Assembly (NCBI GenBank): GCA_021772165.1 | Contig: JAJFMM010000014.1 | Location: 1 to 5,947 of the forward strand | DNA from: Chlamydiota bacterium | Lineage (GTDB): Bacteria; Chlamydiota; Chlamydiia; Chlamydiales; SM23-39 | Direction of reading: 5' to 3' | Length of the DNA stretch: 5,947 bases | Part shown: in pieces, positions 1 through 5,097 of the stretch | How the letters are laid out: each line of letters opens with the position of its first letter | How positions within the stretch are numbered: position 1 is the stretch's first letter | The notes under the pieces: generated by a model | What the model saw: only the letters and a program-made list of their open reading frames with translations | What the model was told of the DNA's origin: nothing | Database searches by the model: none | Translations under genes and position numbers: made by a program

Positions 1-1057
1 GATCACCAATAATTGTTTTATAGTGCTTTCCTGAATCAGTATGAACATATTTTGAAAAACCAGCTTGATTGTCACTGTCGATACGAGTCACAATTTTTCT
101 CTTTTCAATAATGGAAAATTGTTTCTTATCGACCATTACTATAGAAAGAATATCACTTTCAGACATCTTTTGGGTTAATATTTGCAATATGTCTAGAGCC
201 ATAGTTTCGGGGACAACGTTCAGAAGAGTTCCTAAATGGAAAATATAGCGTCCACCTTCTTCACGTATAAAGAATTGAGAAAAATATTCATCTGCGTAAG
301 CTGCATAAAAATCTACATCCTTTTTGAAGGAGAGCCAAGCATCGGTAATATTGGGATCTACAATCTCACAATTCCTTACGGTTAAACCTCGATTCCTAAA
401 AAGGGTTGTAATAGCAACGCCGTCATCACCAGTTCCGCCTCCCAGGGAAACAACATTCAAAGGCTTTGCTCCTTTTTCTAGTACTTCGAAAATGTTTTTC
501 CAATATGCTTCTTTTCCTACAAGAGCTCCTCCTTCGCCAGCTAAGGTGACTTTTCCTGCTTTCATTGCGAAAGCACTTAAATCAACTGTAGTGGTTTTAA
601 TGCCTTTTACATTAGCTTGTTGTACAATTGCATGATAAAAAATTTCTCTTAAGGGTCTAAGTGCAGCACAATCGGATGTAGCATTTTGATTTTCTGGTGC
701 ATAAGAGCTCCACAGTTTTTCCAAATCCTTAGTCAATTGACAATGGTTCATCAAATATTCGCTTAAGCCTTCGCGGTTTCCGCTGTCGACATATTCTTCA
801 ATTTTTTGATCGAATATTGCTTTGCAATCGCATATTGACTGATTTTCAAAAATCGATATTTCTGTCGAATAGACTCTTCTAGGCATTCCAGAACTAATGT
901 TGCTGGTAAGATGATTGGGTGGGATTCGCTGGTTATTTGAAAAAAGACTTTGTTGAGCTACCTGAGAAGTAGGTGTTGATGAGGTTGAATAAGTTCTTAC
1001 AATTTGTATTGAGTGAGAAATAACCGGTCTTGAAATTCCTTGTATACAGAAGCTCAT
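1..1057 (-). CDS. Partial class I SAM-dependent methyltransferase-like protein (3' end missing)
   Basis: Reading the minus strand from an ATG at 1057 gives 352 codons without a stop, running off the left edge, so the C-terminus is missing. An AAGGAA ribosome site (1063-1068) lies 5 bases before the ATG and supports this start. Residues 1-65 are polar and Ser/Thr/Asn/Gln-rich without a hydrophobic signal peptide. Residues 200-213 (NVVSLGGGTGDDG) look like the glycine-rich SAM-binding motif I after a beta strand. Residues 231-236 (EIVDPN) place an acidic residue where the second strand of a Rossmann methyltransferase ends. Residues 274-310 (HLGTLLNV, then PE, then SDILSIVMVD) recall the corresponding stretch of EgtD-type histidine methyltransferases. 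The substrate is unknown. The polar N-terminus would fit a type III secretion signal, which is inference only. Two Cys (C76, C78) lie between tail and core. A divergent or catalytically dead methyltransferase fold is the main alternative. Confidence 0.6.
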   Translation of the reverse strand, partial: MSFCIQGISRPVISHSIQIVRTYSTSSTPTSQVAQQSLFSNNQRIPPNHLTSNISSGMPRRVYSTEISIFENQSICDCKAIFDQKIEEYVDSGNREGLSEYLMNHCQLTKDLEKLWSSYAPENQNATSDCAALRPLREIFYHAIVQQANVKGIKTTTVDLSAFAMKAGKVTLAGEGGALVGKEAYWKNIFEVLEKGAKPLNVVSLGGGTGDDGVAITTLFRNRGLTVRNCEIVDPNITDAWLSFKKDVDFYAAYADEYFSQFFIREEGGRYIFHLGTLLNVVPETMALDILQILTQKMSESDILSIVMVDKKQFSIIEKRKIVTRIDSDNQAGFSKYVHTDSGKHYKTIIGD

Positions 1058-1083
1058 GATAATTCCTTGAATTAGTTGTTGGA

Positions 1084-1109
1084 TGTATACTTTAAACTAA
1101 TCATGTCAA
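1084..1109 (-). promoter_or_regulatory. Candidate promoter of the methyltransferase-like gene
   Basis: On the minus strand a perfect -35 box TTGACA (1104-1109) is followed after 14 bases by TATACA (1084-1089), about 26 bases before the ATG. Both boxes are good but the 14-base spacing is shorter than the usual 16-18, so the true -10 may differ. The rest of the gap, 1110-1254, shows no gene. It has a T-rich stretch near 1228-1236 after a short CTGCAG palindrome that does not make a convincing terminator. Confidence 0.35.
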
Positions 1110-1254
1110 CGCTTCAATCTAAAGTATTTGTTTGTGCGTGTAAGTGAATTATTTACTTAGTTGTGTAGAGGTGGTAATTTAATTTGTTGATAATGTCTGG
1201 ATGACTCGTTTAATCAGCTGCTGCAGGTTTTTTTCTATCTGAGAAAGATTCGAA

Positions 1255-1391
1255 TTAGAGAATCGTAATCCAGTAGAGTCTTTTTTGAGGAAGAGCTTCT
1301 CCTTGAGAAGAAAGCTTTTCAAAGACACCGCCCGCATCTTCAATGACTTTTTTAGAGGGGGGGTTGTTCTCGTCGCAAGTGAGGAGAACTT
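1255..1391 (-). pseudogene. Truncated duplicate of the GNAT acetyltransferase 3' end
   Basis: Read on the minus strand, this segment encodes the C-terminal end of the acetyltransferase found intact at 2294-2833. It covers the equivalent of residues 133-175, including the CDENN and SKKVIEDAGG stretches and the WITI end, and then stops at TAA (1255-1257) after a changed tail (Leu instead of Pro-Lys-Ser-Ser). It has no start codon, no ribosome site and no acetyl-CoA loop, so it cannot make a working enzyme. Similarity begins immediately downstream of the stop codon of the protease gene at 1395, which marks a clear junction. The reading frame has stayed open, with most base changes silent or mild, so the duplication looks recent. 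Confidence 0.85.
1262..1391. repeat. Direct repeat, copy 1 (partner at 2310-2439)
   Basis: This 130-base stretch aligns without gaps to 2310-2439 at a constant offset of 1048 bases. I count 10 mismatches, about 92% identity. Forty bases in the middle (1321-1360) are identical. Mismatches cluster at the right-hand end, next to the protease stop codon, where similarity fades. The repeat brackets the whole protease gene in direct orientation, so recombination between the copies could delete that gene. Confidence 0.9.
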
Positions 1392-1394
1392 GTG

Positions 1395-2192
1395 TTAGCA
1401 GCTCCACAGGATCGGCGCAGTTGCAAGCATATTATGGGCCATATGTGCGCCAATTGATCCAAGAAGACCTGCTTTTGATTCCTTAAGAGCGCCAAATCCG
1501 ATTCCCACCACAAATGTAGTGACTAATTGTGTGGCGACATAGGAATCGCTTAAAATGCCTTTGTTTTGGAGATGGGCAGCTGAAAATAAGGCTGAGGTGA
1601 GTATGATTCGAGCAGCCATAGCCATTCTTGTATCAAGCGCTGTTTCTTTACCGGGTGCGATTTTCGCAATGATATATTTCGGGACTCTCGTTAATAGAAG
1701 ATCTTGGATTAAACCACGAAACAGAATTTCCTCGGAAATAGGAGCATCCAAACCCATTACCGCGACAGCTTGTACCTTCACGGTAAGTGGAGATATATGA
1801 AGCTCTGGAGTCCATTCTGAATAATGTGAATTGTATTGTTTTGTGTATTCTTCGAGGTAGCAGGGTGCGTCTAGAAGAGCTTCTACGTCAAATTTGTGCA
1901 TGCCCCGATTTTTCAGGTTTTCGATCGTGCCTCTGATAATACTTTCTTGAGTCAATTCCGGAATGAGCCCTGTGATCTGAGCAAGGTAAGAAATAGTTGT
2001 TGAAATAGGAGTTAAAACGCCTGCGGCAGCGATGCCGTGGGCAAAGCGCTTTGAGCAGTTTGCTGTTCCGTAAGCTAATCGGCTACATAGTCCCTGGGGT
2101 TCACCCTGTTCAGTTTGTGATTGACCCTGAATACCAGGAAAATTTTGATTAGAGTTGGAGGCAAGGGCAAGTGTATTAATGTTTATAGCCAT
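1395..2192 (-). CDS. CPBP/CAAX-type intramembrane metalloprotease
   Basis: This 265-residue membrane protein carries the signature motifs of the CPBP (CAAX protease and bacteriocin-processing, ABI) family. E154-E155 and R159 form the EExxxR motif (SEEILFRG). F203 and H207 form FxxxH (LFSAAH). A glycine-rich stretch lies at 230-235 (GIGFGA), and H250 with N254 gives the closing HxxxN motif (AHMAHN). The Glu and His residues are those known to bind metal and catalyse proteolysis in this family. Hydrophobic segments lie near 52-80, 141-150, 191-206 and 219-238. Residues 1-35 are polar and Gln/Asn/Ser-rich rather than a signal peptide. A GGAG (2204-2207) lies 11 bases before the ATG. The gene follows the GNAT gene by 101 bases on the same strand and is probably cotranscribed. 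Its stop codon abuts a GNAT remnant. The substrate cannot be told from sequence; prenylated CAAX proteins are unlikely to be the target in bacteria. Confidence 0.85.
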   Translation of the reverse strand: MAININTLALASNSNQNFPGIQGQSQTEQGEPQGLCSRLAYGTANCSKRFAHGIAAAGVLTPISTTISYLAQITGLIPELTQESIIRGTIENLKNRGMHKFDVEALLDAPCYLEEYTKQYNSHYSEWTPELHISPLTVKVQAVAVMGLDAPISEEILFRGLIQDLLLTRVPKYIIAKIAPGKETALDTRMAMAARIILTSALFSAAHLQNKGILSDSYVATQLVTTFVVGIGFGALKESKAGLLGSIGAHMAHNMLATAPILWSC

Positions 2193-2293
2193 TTTAACTA
2201 AAGCTCCATGTTTGTTTTAATTTTTGCAGATATTGTACTGCATCGCAGTTAAGAAGGTGTAAAGTCGATGTAAGGGAGGAGCTCATCGAGCAA

Positions 2294-2833
2294 TTAGGAG
2301 CTTTTGGGGATCGTAATCCAGTAGAGTCGCTTTTGAGGAAGAGCTTCTCCTTGTGAAGAAAGCTTCTCAAAGACACCGCCCGCATCTTCAATGACTTTTT
2401 TAGAGGGGAGGTTGTTCTCATCGCAGGTTACCAGAACTTTGTCGAGTCCTAGAGATTTGGCAACTGTTAAGGATTCTCGGAGCATCTGTTTTGCGAATCC
2501 TTTTCCTCGCTCAGATGGAACCACTCCATAGCCGATATGTCCAGCTATTCTGCGGAGAAAGTCATTGAGTTTGTGCCGGATCTGTACTCGGCCTACTAGT
2601 TTTTTTCCGACAAAGCCAAAGAGAAATGTCGAAGGTACAAATCCATCAGGGAGGTTGCGCCCGGCTTCTTGCTCCTCGAGATTTTGAATCAGCTCGTTGA
2701 AGGCCATCCCTTCTTTGTAATGAGATACAAATTCAAAATCATTAGAGGCCAGGAATTCACGATAGGCAGCATAGAAGGCCTTTTCGTCTTCTGGTGTGAG
2801 CTTTCTTATGATCAACGGAATTTCTGGGAACAT
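2294..2833 (-). CDS. GNAT family N-acetyltransferase
   Basis: This 179-residue protein fits a complete single-domain GCN5-related acetyltransferase. It begins with a typical first strand (PLIIRKLTPEDEKAF, residues 6-20). The acetyl-CoA pyrophosphate loop is R109-G-K-G112-F-A114, matching R/Q-x-x-G-x-G/A, preceded by the GYGVVPSER strand at 101-109. The following CDENN..S segment (137-144) and KKVIEDAGG (145-153) are the usual strand 5 and helix of the family. The acceptor substrate is unknown; the layout resembles small cytoplasmic predicted acetyltransferases of the COG3981 kind, from memory. No Shine-Dalgarno sequence precedes the ATG at the usual distance: an AT-rich perfect inverted repeat (TTAAATA-A-TATTTAA, 2835-2849) occupies the place, and a TAA just upstream in frame rules out a longer product. 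The protease gene follows 101 bases downstream, and a copy of this gene's 3' end lies beyond it. Confidence 0.88.
   Translation of the reverse strand: MFPEIPLIIRKLTPEDEKAFYAAYREFLASNDFEFVSHYKEGMAFNELIQNLEEQEAGRNLPDGFVPSTFLFGFVGKKLVGRVQIRHKLNDFLRRIAGHIGYGVVPSERGKGFAKQMLRESLTVAKSLGLDKVLVTCDENNLPSKKVIEDAGGVFEKLSSQGEALPQKRLYWITIPKSS
2310..2439. repeat. Direct repeat, copy 2, inside the intact GNAT gene
   Basis: This is the partner of 1262-1391 and makes up part of the 3' coding end of the acetyltransferase. It is the likely parent copy because it sits in a complete gene. Past its left end the copies diverge near their stop codons, with the remnant lacking the bases for the last residues. Confidence 0.9.
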
Positions 2834-2858
2834 GTTAAATAATATTTAATGCTTCCCC

Positions 2859-2881
2859 AATGTTATAGTTTCTATAACATT
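2859..2881. promoter_or_regulatory. Perfect palindrome over the GNAT -10 box, operator-like
   Basis: Two 10-base arms, AATGTTATAG and CTATAACATT, flank a TTT centre with no mismatch. The symmetry covers the whole predicted -10 element of the GNAT promoter, where a dimeric repressor would block RNA polymerase. It is AT-rich and not followed by a T run in a place where a gene ends, so it is a poor terminator candidate. No regulator gene is visible in the window, so its binding partner is unknown. Confidence 0.5.
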
Positions 2882-2889
2882 TGTGTAAA
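2862..2889 (-). promoter_or_regulatory. Predicted sigma-70-type promoter of the GNAT-protease unit
   Basis: On the minus strand TTTACA (2884-2889, one change from TTGACA) and TATAAC (2862-2867, one change from TATAAT) are separated by 16 bases. Transcription would start near 2855, giving a leader of about 22 bases before the GNAT ATG. Confidence 0.55.
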
Positions 2890-2985
2890 TCGAGATGTAT
2901 GTATCTGATCTACAAGACCATGTGGGAGGTGGTGGACTGAGTCAATGAGTTGCATTAAGTTGATGCGCTCTTATTACGTGGAAGC

Positions 2986-2991
2986 TATAAT
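2986..2991 (+). promoter_or_regulatory. Candidate -10 box of the AIM24-family gene
   Basis: A consensus TATAAT lies 40 bases before the ATG at 3032. No good -35 element sits at 16-18 bases; the nearest, TTGATG (2960-2965), is 20 bases away. The rest of 2882-2985 shows no gene. The ribosome site is GGGG (3020-3023), 8 bases before the ATG. Confidence 0.4.
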
Positions 2992-3031
2992 TCATGTTTT
3001 TCAGAACAAAATTTAAAATGGGGTTAAATAA

Positions 3032-3850
3032 ATGATTAATACAGGTAATCACTATTCCGTATCACGTGCTGAAATTCCACTTGCAGAGGGAGAAAAGTTA
3101 CGTTGTGAACCGGGTTCGATGTTAGCTTATCGTAATCTCTCGGTGGAAACAGCGCGCTCTTCCAAATCATATTTGGAGTTAACCAAAAGTTACTTCCTAG
3201 GTGGAGAATCGATTTTTGCCAATTCCTTCGAGGGACAGAAGGGTGGTGGATGGATTCGGTTGGAGGAACAAATCCCTGGCCAGATCGTTTGTCATGAATT
3301 GCGTGCAGGCGAACCTGGTGTTGTGGTCACTCGAGAATCTTTATTAGCATCGACGCTTAACGTTTCGACAGAAACGAAGTATAGAGGCGTATCAGGGTTT
3401 TTTAAGGGCGTTGGTATTGGATCAACCGTAGCAAAGTTGGTTGATGATACAGATTCCGTAGGTCGTATTTATTTAAATTCCGGAAAAGGTGTTGTTCAGG
3501 CTATTTCTGTTTCTTCTGAAGATGGCCCTGTCGTGGTTGATAATGACCACATCGTAGGTTACACAGAAGGATTGGAAAATACAGTGCGCCGAATGGGGAA
3601 TACGAAGTCTCTATTCCTGTCAGGTGAGGGTTTTGTCTGTGAATTTGCAGGAAATGGAACGGTATTTGTCGATTCTGGTACGACAGGAAGATCGAATGCT
3701 CTCTCTTCCGGAGCAGGTGCTAGTAAGGACTCAGTAGAGAATACTGCTATTCAAGTAGCTGTTGCAGGTGCAGTGGCACTTGGTGTCGGTTTGGTTTTTG
3801 GTCGCGAAGGAGTAGATACGCTTATCAAGATAATTAGTCAGAAGGCGTGA
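3032..3850 (+). CDS. AIM24 family protein (TIGR00266-like) with C-terminal membrane segment
   Basis: This 272-residue protein has the features of the AIM24/TIGR00266 family, a beta-rich fold found across bacteria and related to yeast mitochondrial Aim24. The bacterial function is not established. Recognisable pieces are the N-terminal LRCEPGSMLAY (23-33), the GGES and FEGQKGGGWI stretch (57-75), the repeated beta strands with GRIYLNSGKG near 144-153, VVVDNDHIVGY (167-177), and the closing LSGEGFVCEFAGNGTVFV (196-213). After a Ser/Gly/Ala linker (214-235) residues 239-257 form one hydrophobic segment (VAVAGAVALGVGLVFG in its core) that could anchor the protein in a membrane, leaving a short REGVDTLIKIISQKA-type tail. 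There is no signal peptide, so the beta domain is probably cytoplasmic. The gene stands alone on the plus strand, diverges from the GNAT unit and is closed by a strong terminator shared with the converging porin gene. Confidence 0.85.
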   Translation: MINTGNHYSVSRAEIPLAEGEKLRCEPGSMLAYRNLSVETARSSKSYLELTKSYFLGGESIFANSFEGQKGGGWIRLEEQIPGQIVCHELRAGEPGVVVTRESLLASTLNVSTETKYRGVSGFFKGVGIGSTVAKLVDDTDSVGRIYLNSGKGVVQAISVSSEDGPVVVDNDHIVGYTEGLENTVRRMGNTKSLFLSGEGFVCEFAGNGTVFVDSGTTGRSNALSSGAGASKDSVENTAIQVAVAGAVALGVGLVFGREGVDTLIKIISQKA

Positions 3851-3856
3851 TCGAAA

Positions 3857-3887
3857 GTGGTTCAAGCAGGACTTGAACCACCTTTTT
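3857..3887 (+). terminator. Rho-independent terminator, overlapping the convergent stop codon
   Basis: A perfect 10-bp stem (GTGGTTCAAG at 3857-3866 with CTTGAACCAC at 3872-3881) around a 5-base loop is followed by C and five T's (3883-3887). It begins 6 bases after the AIM24 gene. The T run supplies bases of the porin gene's stop codon (TAA read at 3888-3886). On the minus strand the same stem is followed by only three T's, so it should be weaker in that direction but may serve both genes. Confidence 0.88.
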
Positions 3888-5004
3888 AAAAATCAAAGCC
3901 GCCATTAACCGTTAACCCGTGCAAATAAAGACTGCCCGCGCTGGCTCCGGTTCCGATGACATTTAAGTCGTTCAGATATCGGATCATGTTTTGGGCCCAT
4001 AAATAGTTGAAATCATACGTTGCGCTGAAATCAAAATGGTAGCGTTCGTTGCAGCAATAGCTTCCCCAGCCTAGTCCCAGGTTGCCCTCTAGATAGGGGC
4101 GGAGCTCGCTTTGGCCATTGGATGAGTAGCCGATGCCGCTCCCTCCTGCAGTAAGTGTACCTTCGGAATGGCTGATCTTCGTATATTTCGTATACAACAG
4201 GCTTGCTCCGGCCGATCCTTCGATTCTTATCTGCCTGCCCAGCAGGTAACGTACGGCAGCCCCCGCTCTGGGTCCAATGCCCCAGGAATTCGAGTTGTTG
4301 TTCGACGACACGGTCGGCTGCGGAGGGGAAAAATTCAGGACGTTCCCTACGCTCAGATTGACGGTCTGGTTGATCAATGCAGCCCGGAGTCCGAAGAAGG
4401 GATTGAGAGTAAAGCTGCGTCCAGAATAGTAGGGACGTTCAAGAGTGACATCAATCCAGTCGAGGTCCAAATCCCACTTAGAGGTGAAATTGCCCGAGAC
4501 GACTCCCTGTTGAATGCCGGCGGAAGTTTGATAAAACCAATCGGTCAGATAGAGTCCACCGACGCCGCCTGTTTGAGGATCGGCTTGTTGTGTGAATTTT
4601 GTATCATGATGGTAGCGTGTATAATCCGCGTTCCATATCCAATTATCCCAGCAGGTAAGCCAGCTCAACCCGACTTTAAAGCCGGAACCATAATCGAATT
4701 CCTGCCTGACTACCGATCCACCTGTAGAAGGAGCTACCGCGGTGTTTGTCGCGGTATTGAACACAACTGTTGTCGCAAGATCCAGCCCCTCTTCGCCCGC
4801 AAACCAGTAAAGATAGGAGCCTCTCAACACTACGCCGTAACCGCACTGAAGGTTGACGGTAGCAGGATAGCTATAGCCGCATGTCTCACATGCAGATAAA
4901 GATTCATCGCCTTGCCAAAAGGTCTGCTGCTTTTCAATAGCAACGCTTTGAGCATAAAGAGCTTTCGATGCAAAGAGAGTCAATAGGATTGTGGAAAATT
5001 TCAT
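3886..5004 (-). CDS. MOMP-like outer membrane beta-barrel porin
   Basis: The 372-residue product starts with a signal peptide (about 1-18, MKFSTILLTLFASKALYA, likely cut before Gln19) and ends with Phe372, as outer membrane barrels do for recognition by the BAM machinery. Between them are many short amphipathic strands rich in aromatic residues, such as LRGSYLYWFAGEEGLDLA (60-77), GSGFKVGLSW (106-115), NPFFGLRAAL (201-210), GPRAGAAVRYLLG (244-256) and LRPYLEGNLGLGWG (301-314). This pattern and length resemble the Legionella major outer membrane protein family (Pfam PF05150 by recollection), which is expanded in Waddlia, Simkania and related Chlamydiae. Six cysteines remain after cleavage (C39, C42, C54, C118, C317, C318), which suits disulfide bonding in the chlamydial outer membrane complex. 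An AGAGGG ribosome site about 11 bases upstream supports the start. It is divergent from the beta-helix gene and more GC-rich than the genes to its left. Confidence 0.82.
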   Translation of the reverse strand: MKFSTILLTLFASKALYAQSVAIEKQQTFWQGDESLSACETCGYSYPATVNLQCGYGVVLRGSYLYWFAGEEGLDLATTVVFNTATNTAVAPSTGGSVVRQEFDYGSGFKVGLSWLTCWDNWIWNADYTRYHHDTKFTQQADPQTGGVGGLYLTDWFYQTSAGIQQGVVSGNFTSKWDLDLDWIDVTLERPYYSGRSFTLNPFFGLRAALINQTVNLSVGNVLNFSPPQPTVSSNNNSNSWGIGPRAGAAVRYLLGRQIRIEGSAGASLLYTKYTKISHSEGTLTAGGSGIGYSSNGQSELRPYLEGNLGLGWGSYCCNERYHFDFSATYDFNYLWAQNMIRYLNDLNVIGTGASAGSLYLHGLTVNGGFDF

Positions 5005-5031
5005 AATTTTGCTTTCCCTCTCATATTTCTA

Positions 5032-5041
5032 TTTTTTTTTT
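5032..5041. repeat. Homopolymer T10 tract upstream of the porin gene
   Basis: Ten T's in a row (A10 on the porin's coding strand) sit 27 bases upstream of the porin ATG, between the candidate promoter and the ribosome site. A C6 run (5062-5067) lies 20 bases further. Such runs can slip in replication or transcription, but nothing here shows that they do. Confidence 0.6.
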
Positions 5042-5051
5042 GACACCAGTT

Positions 5052-5080
5052 GTTGTAGGCTCCCCCCTCCTATATCACAA
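5052..5080 (-). promoter_or_regulatory. Candidate promoter of the porin gene
   Basis: On the minus strand TTGTGA (5075-5080) and TACAAC (5052-5057) are separated by 17 bases; each matches consensus at four of six positions. The G-rich spacer is unusual. The 93-base gap must also carry the plus-strand promoter of the beta-helix gene, for which TATATC (5071-5076) is the only -10-like box and TTGTTG (5050-5055) a poor -35, so the two promoters would overlap. Confidence 0.3.
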
Positions 5081-5097
5081 TTTTGAGGTTCAACCCT

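Noticed and set aside
324..635. 103-codon open frame on the plus strand
   Set aside because: It lies antisense to the methyltransferase-like gene, which has a proper motif and ribosome site; the plus-strand translation has no recognisable features.
1216..1236. CTGCTGCAG followed by seven T's, possible plus-strand terminator
   Set aside because: The stem would be only a few base pairs and there is no plus-strand gene upstream for it to end.
2194..2421. 75-codon minus-strand frame overlapping the GNAT 3' end
   Set aside because: It is a shifted reading of the acetyltransferase coding sequence with no ribosome site and no features.
2895..2948. 17-codon plus-strand frame upstream of the AIM24 gene, possible leader peptide
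   Set aside because: It starts upstream of the best -10 box, so it would not be on the same transcript, and has no run of regulatory codons.
4168..4899. 243-codon open frame on the plus strand inside the porin gene
   Set aside because: It is antisense to the clear signal-peptide-bearing, Phe-terminated barrel. Its length follows from the high-GC codon use of the porin, and its translation shows no domain.
5032..5045. Perfect TTGACA after the T tract as -35 of the beta-helix gene
   Set aside because: The only -10-like box downstream (TATATC, 5071) is 25 bases away, too far for a sigma-70 promoter.
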